From: a bacterium
GTDB lineage: Bacteria; Actinomycetota; Actinomycetes; Actinomycetales; Actinomycetaceae
Direction: 5' to 3'
Assembly: GCA_030544165.1 (NCBI GenBank)
Contig: JAUNRP010000040.1
Location: 1-11,788, forward strand
Length of the DNA stretch: 11,788 bases
Every line of letters begins with the position of its first letter. The first letter of the stretch is position 1. A program made the position numbers and the translations under genes. This document shows, one piece after another, positions 1-5,562 of the stretch. A model generated the notes under the pieces. The model made no database searches, was not told where the DNA came from, and was given only the letters and a program-made list of their open reading frames with translations.

Positions 1-738
1 GTGCTGGCCGCGCTGAACATCGGGGTGTTCTTCCCGCTGTTGTTCGTGGCCGCCTACCGACTGCCGGGCGGGCTGGCGGCGGTCGTCGGCGCGGGGCAGC
101 CGTTCGTCGTGGCGGCGGCGGCCTGGGCCATGTTCGCCCGGCCGACCCCGCGCCGGCAGCTCGGGTGGGCACTGGCCGCGGTGGCCGGGGTCGCGATGAC
201 CTTCACCGGCGGCCTCGACGGGATCGACCCGCTCGGTGCCATCGCCGCCTGCGCCGGCACCATCAGCATGGCGCTGGGCATCACCCTGACCCGCGCCTGG
301 GGACCCACGGCCGGGTTGACCGGGCTGGCCTCCACCGGGTGGCAGCTGCTGCTCGGCGGGCTGATGATTGCCCCCCTGATCCCGCTGGTCGACCGCGGCC
401 CCTGGGTGTTGACCCCCGGTGCGGTCCTCGGGTACGCCTGGCTCAGCCTGGTCGGCGGCGCCCTGGCCTATGCCCTGTGGTTCCACGCCGCCCGCCGCCT
501 GCCGCCCACGTCGACCTCACTGCTCGGCCCGCTGAGCCCAATCACCGCCGCGGCCCTGGGCTGGCTGGTCCTGGACCAGGCCCTCACCCCGGTCCAGACC
601 CTCGGGTTCACCGTGGCCCTGACCGCCTCCGTCCTCGGCCAAATCCGACCCCGACGGCGACACCGCCAGCCCCGCCCGAGGTCACTGCCCGCTGCCGCAC
701 CAAGCCTGACGGGCGGCAGCCACATCCGCTGGCACTAA
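1..738 (+). CDS. EamA/DMT-family permease, 3' part (5' end outside window)
   Basis: Inner-membrane transporter of the drug/metabolite transporter superfamily (EamA domain); the substrate cannot be told. The 245 residues seen are mostly alternating hydrophobic segments, with about eight predictable helices. Residues 76-93 and 105-128 are typical of the first-half/second-half junction. The stretch around 170-205 (SLLGPLSPITAAALGWLVL) is the characteristic EamA second-repeat motif, in which the Pro-containing helix is followed by an acidic residue (LDQ). Family members usually have ten helices and about 290-310 residues. The GTG at base 1 is therefore probably an internal valine codon or chance, and one or two N-terminal helices lie to the left. 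The C-terminus is an Arg/Pro-rich basic tail of about 30 residues, likely cytoplasmic. Family is sure; start and substrate are not. Confidence 0.82.
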   Translation: MLAALNIGVFFPLLFVAAYRLPGGLAAVVGAGQPFVVAAAAWAMFARPTPRRQLGWALAAVAGVAMTFTGGLDGIDPLGAIAACAGTISMALGITLTRAWGPTAGLTGLASTGWQLLLGGLMIAPLIPLVDRGPWVLTPGAVLGYAWLSLVGGALAYALWFHAARRLPPTSTSLLGPLSPITAAALGWLVLDQALTPVQTLGFTVALTASVLGQIRPRRRHRQPRPRSLPAAAPSLTGGSHIRWH

Positions 739-1049
739 GCCAGTCAACCAGTGCGAAGGAGCCGGCGGAGGCGCAGGCGGATCTCGCCAGGGATGCCCTC
801 GCGCAGGAGCAGGCCGAGGTGGCCCAGAAGGCCGCGGCGGGTGAGGAGCCGGCAGAGGTTGATGAGGGTGAGGCTGGCGAGGGGGGCGACGACGCCGGCG
901 ACGAGGCGCCTCGCGAGGCTCCCGCGCCGGCGGGGCACGTGGAAGGCGATGCCGAGGCCGTGAAGTCGAAGATGGGGCCGCACGGAGCTGCGGCGGGGTC
1001 GCAGCGCCGCGTTTCGGCGGAAGTCGGGCTAACAAGGGCCACCGGTCTG
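739..1049. other. Stretch of about 310 bp with no recognisable gene
   Basis: This stretch is open in several frames on both strands only because it is GC-rich and low in complexity. One plus-strand frame reads as Glu/Ala-rich and one minus-strand frame (744-983) reads as Leu/Arg-rich with a hydrophobic patch. Neither matches a family I know and neither has a convincing ribosome-binding site. It could be a decayed 3' fragment of a gene or mobile element, or a spacer between two acquired blocks. I see no inverted repeats or target duplications that would settle this. Confidence 0.4.
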
Positions 1050-1072
1050 GTGAATCCCGAACTGGGATTCAC
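1050..1072. promoter_or_regulatory. Perfect palindrome, likely operator of the RHH/MazF module
   Basis: Two 9-bp arms, GTGAATCCC (1050-1058) and GGGATTCAC (1064-1072), are exact reverse complements around GAACT. The site covers the -35 region of the promoter inferred for the antitoxin gene at 1090. Ribbon-helix-helix antitoxins normally bind palindromes over their own promoter, so this is the expected autoregulatory operator. The link to the antitoxin is inferred. Confidence 0.6.
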
Positions 1073-1077
1073 GGTTG

Positions 1078-1090
1078 TAAACTAGGGACA
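1078..1090 (+). promoter_or_regulatory. -10 box giving a probable leaderless antitoxin mRNA
   Basis: TAAACT (1078-1083) fits the actinobacterial TANNNT -10 pattern. It lies six bases before the ATG at 1090, so transcription should start at or next to the start codon. The only purine-rich stretch (AGGG, 1084-1087) is two bases from the ATG, too close for a normal Shine-Dalgarno. No clear -35 is seen because the palindrome occupies that place. Confidence 0.45.
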
Positions 1091-1335
1091 TGACCACCAC
1101 CCAGATTTCCGTACGCCTCCCCGAGCGGATCGTGGAGTACCTCGATTCGCTCGTTGACTCGGGAGGTGCCCCCAGCCGCGCATCGGTCATCGCATTCGCG
1201 GTAGAGCGCGAGATGCGACGGAGGATCTACGAGCACGAGGCTCGCATCCTGGCGGAGGAGGGCGACGCGAATGGGCTGGAGGACCTCGTCGCGTTCACTA
1301 CCACAAACCTCTCCCTTCACGGCCTCGATGCGTGA
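1090..1335 (+). CDS. Ribbon-helix-helix antitoxin of a MazEF-type module
   Basis: Small DNA-binding antitoxin of 81 residues that should neutralise the toxin encoded directly downstream and repress the pair. Residues 5-11 (QISVRLP) form the antiparallel beta strand of a ribbon-helix-helix fold. Residues 12-22 and about 28-45 (PSRASVIAFAVEREMRR) are its two helices, the second beginning with the usual Ser/Arg-rich turn. The acidic C-terminal half (residues 46-81, including AEEGDANGLEDL) is the likely toxin-binding tail. The stop overlaps the toxin start by 8 bases, indicating translational coupling. ATG 1090 is chosen because it follows the -10 box and begins the RHH strand. A type II antitoxin is well supported; the subfamily name is not certain. 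Confidence 0.85.
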   Translation: MTTTQISVRLPERIVEYLDSLVDSGGAPSRASVIAFAVEREMRRRIYEHEARILAEEGDANGLEDLVAFTTTNLSLHGLDA

Positions 1336-1654
1336 GATCCGGCTTGTGGCGGCCGACACGCCACGCCCGGCGCTCGTCCTCACCCGATCAACGGCCCGCG
1401 AATACATGAGGCGTGTGACGGTCGCGCCCATCACCTCGACCATTCGGGGGCTGACAAGCGAGGTGGAGGTCGGGCCCGAAAACGGGCTCGATCACCGTTC
1501 AGTCGTCTCGATCGATAACACCATGACGGTGGGAGTGGAGGCGATCGGCCGACTGGTTGGCTACCTTCTCCCGCATCAGGAAGAGGCCCTCGCGAGGGCG
1601 GTTGTCCTCGCATTCGACCTTGCTGCAGCCCTGGAGGACGACTCCCTCCCATAG
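1328..1654 (+). CDS. MazF/PemK-family endoribonuclease toxin
   Basis: Toxin of 108 residues, expected to cut mRNA (or tRNA/rRNA) at short specific sequences when its antitoxin is lost. The PemK/MazF core is clear: REIRLV at 2-7 (strand 1), RPALVLTR at 13-20 (strand 2), and VAPITSTIRGL at 32-42 holding the conserved Thr/Ser and Arg of the active groove. These are followed by EVEVGPENGLDHRSVVSIDN (45-64) and the C-terminal helix LPHQEEALARAVVLAFDL. The loop between the first two strands is short compared with E. coli MazF and lacks the GSEQ-type stretch, as in many actinobacterial relatives. The ATG at 1328 overlaps the antitoxin stop (ATGCGTGA) and is preferred over upstream in-frame starts inside the antitoxin gene. 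The reading frame looks intact, so the pair is probably functional. Confidence 0.88.
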   Translation: MREIRLVAADTPRPALVLTRSTAREYMRRVTVAPITSTIRGLTSEVEVGPENGLDHRSVVSIDNTMTVGVEAIGRLVGYLLPHQEEALARAVVLAFDLAAALEDDSLP

Positions 1655-1730
1655 TGCGCCTGACACCAAATTGTGGACCCCTGTACCACGATCTCGACAG
1701 CGGTTGGCGAGCAGCTCGGGCCCCTTGGCT

Positions 1731-1753
1731 GGCCTCAGGTGACCTGACCGGCC
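1731..1753. terminator. Possible short shared terminator hairpin
   Basis: The perfect palindrome CAGGTGACCTG (1736-1746) lies inside GGCC/GGCC arms (1731-1734, 1750-1753). It sits at the convergent end of the MazF-type toxin and the MarR gene, overlapping the MarR stop codon. There is no T-run, so function as a terminator is only suggested by position. Confidence 0.25.
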
Positions 1754-2235
1754 TGGGGGGCGACGACGTCGCGAACGTTCCGTAGTGCACGGGCCACGGC
1801 GTCCCGGTCGGGGCCGATCGGGGCCTCCACACACTCCTCGAGTACCTCGACGAGATCCTCCAGGTCCGCGGCCAGGCGAGCCGCGCCGTCGTCGGTGAGT
1901 CGCACCAGGAGTGAGCGCCGGTCCTCGGGGGACGCCTCGCGCGTGACAAGACCTGCGGCGAGGAGGCGGTCCACCACGCTGGTGATGCCGCTGGTGGAGG
2001 TCCCGGTCTGGGCGGCGAGGTCGCTCATGCGCAGTTGCTGGCGGGGGGAGCGGGAGAGGCGGAGCAGGCAGGTGAACTCGGTGCCCTGCAGGCCGTGGCG
2101 GCCATGGACGTCCGCCAACCGGGCCATCAATCCCCGGTGGGCCTCGAGGAAGAGCCCGGCCAGTTCGATGCGGGGATCGCCGGAACGTGGCGGCGAGCCG
2201 GTGGTGGCGGGCTGTGAACGGGCGGCTTGGGTCAT
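1735..2235 (-). CDS. MarR-family transcriptional regulator
   Basis: Dimeric winged-helix repressor of 166 residues, expected to control the divergent reductase/efflux operon and itself. After a variable N-terminus of about 20 residues, residues 22-60 form the first dimerisation helices. Residues 66-97 (LRMSDLAAQTG, then TSTSGITSVVDRLLAAGLV) are the helix-turn-helix with the recognition helix. Residues 101-114 (SPEDRRSLLVRLT) form the wing with the conserved Asp-x-Arg. Residues 115-160 close the dimer interface. A single Cys (135) in the C-terminal helix and Cys 56 could allow thiol or electrophile sensing, as in several quinone-responsive MarR proteins, but this is inference. ATG 2235 has GAGGG just upstream. 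The divergent palindromes at 2250-2304 are the likely binding sites. Confidence 0.88.
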   Translation of the reverse strand: MTQAARSQPATTGSPPRSGDPRIELAGLFLEAHRGLMARLADVHGRHGLQGTEFTCLLRLSRSPRQQLRMSDLAAQTGTSTSGITSVVDRLLAAGLVTREASPEDRRSLLVRLTDDGAARLAADLEDLVEVLEECVEAPIGPDRDAVARALRNVRDVVAPQAGQVT

Positions 2236-2249
2236 GCCCTCAAGCGTAA

Positions 2250-2308
2250 CAAGATATCCCTCTTGCGGATAGTCCGTCGTCGTAGTTATTATTCCGGTGT
2301 CGGACTAT
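2250..2308. promoter_or_regulatory. Operator array and sigma-A promoter in the MarR/WrbA divergent region
   Basis: Three short palindromes are packed here: CAAGA...TCTTG (2250-2265), CGGATAGTCCG (2266-2276) and TCCGGTGTCGGA (2293-2304). The wider arms ATAGTCCG (2269-2276) and CGGACTAT (2301-2308) are exact reverse complements 32 bp apart, close to three helical turns. A rightward promoter reads TTGCGG (2264-2269), a 17-bp gap, then TATTAT (2287-2292, five of six consensus bases). One palindrome thus covers the -35 and another the transcription start, the usual layout for repression by a MarR dimer. GGAG at 2317-2320, seven bases before ATG 2328, is the ribosome-binding site of the reductase gene. 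Sites are seen; their use by this MarR is inferred. Confidence 0.6.
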
Positions 2309-2327
2309 TTACGAACGGAGCATTCTC

Positions 2328-2966
2328 ATGAACATCGCAGTCATCTACTACAGCGCCAGCGGCACCATGCATCAGCTCGCCACCGCGGTCGCGGACGGCG
2401 CTCGCAGCGAGGGGGCGGACGTGCGCCTCCTGCGCGTGGCCGAGCTCGCCCCCGAGGAGGCCATCGACCGGAACCCGGCCTGGCGCCGGTACGTCGACGA
2501 GGTGGCCCCCCTGGTCCCCCTCGCCACCAAGGACGACCTCCGCTGGGCCGACGCGTACGCGTTCGGTACGCCGACTCGATTCGGCACGCCCTCGGCCCAA
2601 CTCCTGGAGTTCATCGACGCCCAGGGCCGGCTCTGGCAGGAGGGCGTCTTCCATGACAAGCCGGTGACCAGCTTCACCTCGGCGATCAACGCGCACGGCG
2701 GCCTGGAGTCCACCATCCTCGCGATGAACAACATCTTCTACCACTGGGGCAGCCTGATCATCGGCCCGGGCTACACGGATCCGGTGGTGTACGGGGCCGG
2801 CGGGAACCCCTACGGGACGGGGTTCGCCACCGGGATGCCCGCCCAGGCGCCGGGCCCGGCCGTGCTCGCGGCGGCCTCCTACCAGGGCGCGCGGCTGGCC
2901 CGCATCACCGCCCGCACGGCCCTCACTGATCCGAGCCGAGTCCTGGCGGGGGTGACCACCTCATGA
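2328..2966 (+). CDS. WrbA-like NAD(P)H:quinone oxidoreductase (flavodoxin fold)
   Basis: FMN-dependent quinone reductase of 212 residues, expected to reduce quinones by two electrons in the cytoplasm and so avoid semiquinone radicals. The FMN phosphate loop is YYSASGTMHQLA (7-18). The isoalloxazine-binding loops are GTPTRFG (80-86) and FTSAINAHGG (116-125). The family's HHG motif appears as HW at 139-140, followed by GYTDP (148-152) and NPYGTG (160-165). Length is close to WrbA (about 200). HW in place of HHG is a small departure near the active site. The stop overlaps the start of the MFS gene by four bases (ATGA), so the two are co-translated. The divergent MarR gene and this pairing with an efflux pump suggest a quinone or aromatic-electrophile resistance switch. 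Confidence 0.87.
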   Translation: MNIAVIYYSASGTMHQLATAVADGARSEGADVRLLRVAELAPEEAIDRNPAWRRYVDEVAPLVPLATKDDLRWADAYAFGTPTRFGTPSAQLLEFIDAQGRLWQEGVFHDKPVTSFTSAINAHGGLESTILAMNNIFYHWGSLIIGPGYTDPVVYGAGGNPYGTGFATGMPAQAPGPAVLAAASYQGARLARITARTALTDPSRVLAGVTTS

Positions 2967-4378
2967 GCGCCCCCACGAGACAGTCCGAGCGGCCCCTCGG
3001 TTCAGCACGCACGGTAGTCGCGGCCTCCACCGCGCAGGCCGGATTCATCGTCATCCTCATCGCCCAGTTCCTCATGGTGCTGGACACCACCGTGGTCTAC
3101 GTGGCACTGCCCACCATGGCCCGCGATCTGGGGCTCGACGGCGCGTGGGCACCGTGGGTCATGGATGCCTACCTCCTCGGCCTGGGAGGTTTCCTCCTGG
3201 TGGGGGGTGCGCTGACGGGGCGGATCGGCCGGCGCCGGCAGTTCCTGTGGGCGACGGTCGCGTTCGGGATCGCCTCTCTGCTCTGCGCCGCTGCCGGCAC
3301 CGGGGCGATGCTGGTGGCGGGCCGATTCCTCCAAGGCATCGCGGCGGCACTGGTCACCCCGGCGGCAATGGCGTTGATCGGTGACCTCTTCACAGCGCCT
3401 CAGGCCCGGCGGCGTGCCATCGCGACGTTCGCCGGCCTCGGCGGGATCGCGGGCGCCTCCGGCAGCCTCGCCGGAGGCGTGCTCATGCTGGCGGGTTGGC
3501 AGTGGGTCTTCCTGGTCAACGTGCCCCTCGTCCTTGCGATCGTTGTGGCGGGCGCACGGATACTTCCGGCGCACCCCTCCACCGATTCCCGGATGCCCGA
3601 CTGGCTGACAGCGCTCATGATCACAGCCGGTCTGGTACTCGTCATCGCGGGCCTGGGTGGCGTGGCCGGAGGCCCCGGCGGCGTGGTGGCACTCCTCGCG
3701 ATCGGCTTCTCCCTCCTCGGTGCCGGCTGGTGGCGCCAGCGCGTCAGCACGCGGCCCCTCGTGCCGCCCGGCCTCCTTGCGCGGATGGACGTGCGTGCCG
3801 GCAACGCGCTCACGGCCATCATCGGATGCAGCCTCTTCGCCGGGTTCTACCTCGTGACGCTGCACCTGCAGGGAGGTCTCGGGTTCTCACCACTGATCGC
3901 CGGACTGCTCGTGGTGCCGCTGAGCCTCGCCCTCTACGCCGGGTCCCGGATCGCTGGAACGCTCCTCTCCCGCCACGAGACCGAGCGGCCGACTGACCGG
4001 CCCCGTGGCCTGATCGCGGTTTCGTTGGGGGCCCAGGCGCTCGGAATGGCGGCACTGTGGCTTTCGTCATCCTCCGTCCCGGCCTCAACGGCAGGCATGG
4101 TTGCGGCGTACGTCGTGCCCGGCGTCGTCTGGGCTGCGGGCGTGGGGGTAGGGCTCGTGGCAGGGTTTACTGCGTCGACGGCGGGACTCCCCGATTCCGT
4201 CCGCGGACCTGGCTCGGGGCTCGCCAACGTCAGCCTGCAGATGGGAGGTGCGGTCGGGGTGGCTGCGGTCGCCCAGCTCGCTGCCGCGTGGGGGGTGGCC
4301 ACAGCGGCGGGCTACCTCTCGGGAGGACTGGTCGTCGCCGTCGTGGTGGGAGCGCTCTGGAAGGTGAAGGGTGAGTGA
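2963..4378 (+). CDS. DHA2-type MFS efflux transporter (EmrB/QacA-like)
   Basis: Proton-driven drug exporter of 471 residues, with hydrophobic segments consistent with 13-14 membrane helices. Diagnostic pieces are LDTTVVYVALP (40-50, the DHA2 first-helix motif), GALTGRIGRRR (82-92, MFS motif A in the loop between helices 2 and 3), the helix-4 Arg in AGRFLQG (119-125), and a Gly-rich antiporter-type stretch GLGGIAGASGSLAGG (158-172). In the last, the usual GP of motif C is replaced by GS. It is slightly shorter than typical family members (about 480-520). It overlaps the reductase gene by four bases, forming a two-gene operon under the MarR-controlled promoter. The substrate is unknown; quinones, dyes or antibiotics are plausible. 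No terminator is visible before the convergent vapC remnant 24 bp away. Confidence 0.88.
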   Translation: MSAPTRQSERPLGSARTVVAASTAQAGFIVILIAQFLMVLDTTVVYVALPTMARDLGLDGAWAPWVMDAYLLGLGGFLLVGGALTGRIGRRRQFLWATVAFGIASLLCAAAGTGAMLVAGRFLQGIAAALVTPAAMALIGDLFTAPQARRRAIATFAGLGGIAGASGSLAGGVLMLAGWQWVFLVNVPLVLAIVVAGARILPAHPSTDSRMPDWLTALMITAGLVLVIAGLGGVAGGPGGVVALLAIGFSLLGAGWWRQRVSTRPLVPPGLLARMDVRAGNALTAIIGCSLFAGFYLVTLHLQGGLGFSPLIAGLLVVPLSLALYAGSRIAGTLLSRHETERPTDRPRGLIAVSLGAQALGMAALWLSSSSVPASTAGMVAAYVVPGVVWAAGVGVGLVAGFTASTAGLPDSVRGPGSGLANVSLQMGGAVGVAAVAQLAAAWGVATAAGYLSGGLVVAVVVGALWKVKGE

Positions 4379-4402
4379 CGGACTTCGCGAGCCCAAGGCG
4401 CC

Positions 4403-4500
4403 CTAGAGATCCCCGAAGGGGTTGCAGATCGTGACGCCGGGGATGCGCGCTCCGCGTCGAATGCGTAGACGAGCACTTTGGTATCCACAAAGTCAGCCAC
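4403..4500 (-). pseudogene. vapC (PIN toxin) remnant with large internal deletion
   Basis: Only the two ends of a PIN-domain ribonuclease remain. Read leftward from a GTG at 4500, the start gives VADFVDTKVLVYAFDAE, the classic first strand of a VapC toxin, although the Asn after DT is Lys here. In another frame, ending at the TAG at 4403-4405, the sequence gives RIPGVTICNPFGDL, the typical C-terminal end of such toxins. About 100 amino acids that should lie between, including the other acidic residues of the active site, are missing. The remaining 98 bp are out of frame by one step. The GTG overlaps the vapB stop by eight bases, as in an intact module. The toxin must be inactive. The reading is mine from the sequence and is strongly supported by both ends. 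Confidence 0.75.
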
Positions 4501-4726
4501 GGAGAATCTCACCTCGGCTCCAGCTCCGCCCCCCAGGGCCGCTTCCATGCGCGGAGGCCTGGGCGTATGCAAGGACCTCAGCCATTCGCTGATCCGCGCC
4601 ATCCGCGTCCGCGTACCGGCGCAGCACCTCTGCGAGATACGCGTTCACCGACTCATCACGTTGGAGGGCACGAAGTCGGGCACGTCTGAGCGTGGCGTCA
4701 TCGACTGTGATGGTGAGGTTGCCCAT
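4493..4726 (-). CDS. VapB-type ribbon-helix-helix antitoxin, orphaned by loss of its toxin
   Basis: The 77-residue protein begins with LTITVDDATLRRARLRALQ (4-22), a ribbon-helix-helix strand and first helix. The second helix is SVNAYLAEVLRRYA (26-39). The tail ends in WSRGEIL (69-75), like the toxin-binding end of VapB proteins. It would have bound the PIN toxin whose remnant follows. The frame is intact, so it may still be made and bind DNA, either as leftover or as an anti-addiction factor against related toxins. ATG 4726 is chosen over longer in-frame readings because the ribbon strand starts right there and a TACACT -10 box lies six bases upstream. Further upstream the frame would run through the divergent antitoxin gene. 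Confidence 0.72.
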   Translation of the reverse strand: MGNLTITVDDATLRRARLRALQRDESVNAYLAEVLRRYADADGADQRMAEVLAYAQASAHGSGPGGRSWSRGEILRG

Positions 4727-4761
4727 CGGATCAGTGTAGAACTGGACCCGTGTAGCACGAC
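4727..4761 (-). promoter_or_regulatory. Probable leaderless promoter and repeated site ahead of the orphan VapB
   Basis: On the minus strand TACACT (plus-strand 4733-4738) lies six bases before the ATG at 4726 and fits TANNNT, so the mRNA should begin at the start codon. On the plus strand GTGTAG occurs twice, at 4734-4739 and 4750-4755, 16 bp apart, one copy overlapping the -10 box. This may be an antitoxin-binding repeat. No good -35 is seen. Confidence 0.4.
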
Positions 4762-4810
4762 CAGAGAGCGCGGGCGCGGGCGCCACGTGCCAGATCGACT
4801 TCCTTTTACT

Positions 4811-4839
4811 GTCTGACTTGTCTGACACAGGTGTAGGAT
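4811..4839 (+). promoter_or_regulatory. Probable leaderless promoter with repeated GTCTGAC sites ahead of the Phd/PIN pair
   Basis: GTCTGAC occurs at 4811-4817 and again at 4820-4826, just upstream of the -10-like TAGGAT (4834-4839). That box ends seven bases before ATG 4847. Tandem sites at this position fit autoregulation by the Phd-type antitoxin. CTGACT (4813-4818) is the best -35 candidate, but its 15-bp spacing is short. Confidence 0.45.
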
Positions 4840-4846
4840 CGGCGTC

Positions 4847-5104
4847 ATGACCAGGATCACCGCACGAGACGCGTCCCGCGGATTCTCCACGCTGCTCGAC
4901 CGCGTCGAGCAAGATGGCGAGGAGTACACCGTCGAGCGTGACGGCCGGGTCGTGGCTCGTATCGTGCCGGCGACTCCGCGCACCGTTGCTGGCTTCCTCG
5001 CCCGCCGCGCTGGACGTCTGCCGCTCGACGACGACTTCGCTGCCGAGGCTACGAGCGCAAACAGTCTTCTCACCGCGGACACAGCAGACCCATGGCACGT
5101 TTGA
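4847..5104 (+). CDS. Phd/YefM-family antitoxin
   Basis: Antitoxin of 85 residues. The N-terminal domain has the Phd/YefM pattern: ITARDASRGFSTLLDRVEQ (4-22, the R-x-x-SRxFS-type helix), then GEEYTVERDGRVVARIVP (24-41, the beta hairpin ending in the typical VARIVP). The C-terminal part (residues 42-85) is Ala/Asp-rich, probably disordered until it wraps the toxin. The gene overlaps the toxin start by 13 bases, as expected for a coupled pair. It is divergent from the orphan vapB across 120 bp. Phd proteins usually repress their own promoter; the GTCTGAC repeats upstream are candidates. ATG 4847 follows a TANNNT box and starts the conserved domain, so the start is well supported. Confidence 0.87.
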   Translation: MTRITARDASRGFSTLLDRVEQDGEEYTVERDGRVVARIVPATPRTVAGFLARRAGRLPLDDDFAAEATSANSLLTADTADPWHV

Positions 5105-5490
5105 TCCTCGACACCAACGCCCTGATCCAGCTCGACCGCCACGGGGAGCGGGTCACCGGGATCTCCGAGTCCGATGACATCGCCATCGCTTCGGTCACGC
5201 TCGCCGAGCTTCGGCATGGGGTCCTGGCGGCGGACACTTCCAGGCGGGAGGCACGTGAGCAGTTCGTCCAGGATGTCGAGGAGACGATCGAGGTGCTGCC
5301 ATACACGAGATCGACCGCGGCGGAGCACGCCGCGCTGCTCGACCACGTGCGTCGCTCAGGGAGACCCCGTGGCGCCCACGACCTCATCATCGCCGCGCAT
5401 GCCCGGCAGACGGGGCGCCAGGTCGTTTCCCTCGATGTCACGGCACGCTTCAGCGACCTGCCCGGCGTCGGCATGGCCGGTGGACAGTAA
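5092..5490 (+). CDS. PIN-domain ribonuclease toxin (VapC type)
   Basis: Toxin of 132 residues, expected to cleave a specific RNA (tRNA or rRNA in studied relatives) with metal ions. All four acidic active-site positions are visible: Asp7 in LILDTNALI, Glu39 in SVTLAELRHG, Asp97 in GAHDLIIAAHA, and Asp115 in VVSLD. Length is typical of VapC. The partner is a Phd-type antitoxin encoded just upstream, a common combination in actinomycetes. The start ATG 5092 lies inside the end of the antitoxin gene. Because the module next to it has lost its toxin while this one is complete, the two loci may have come together by separate acquisition events. Family and function are confident; the RNA target is unknown. 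Confidence 0.9.
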   Translation: MARLILDTNALIQLDRHGERVTGISESDDIAIASVTLAELRHGVLAADTSRREAREQFVQDVEETIEVLPYTRSTAAEHAALLDHVRRSGRPRGAHDLIIAAHARQTGRQVVSLDVTARFSDLPGVGMAGGQ

Positions 5491-5562
5491 CTTCGTACGG
5501 CAGGTGGGACGGCCTCACGGTGGGCGATTCGGGCGGCACGTCCCGCTGCACGCCGCGTGGCA

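Noticed and set aside
1665..1700. Sequence resembling an insertion-sequence end (ACACCAAATTGTGGACC) after the MazF-type toxin gene.
   Set aside because: No matching inverted end, target duplication or transposase fragment is visible nearby, so it cannot be supported.
3002..3865. A 287-codon minus-strand frame opposite the DHA2 transporter.
   Set aside because: Composition is His/Glu/Arg-rich low complexity and the opposite strand has a clear MFS protein.
4493..5098. A 201-residue reading of the orphan vapB that starts upstream inside the Phd gene.
   Set aside because: The upstream part is antisense to the Phd antitoxin and has no family resemblance; the ribbon-helix-helix begins right at ATG 4726 after a -10 box.
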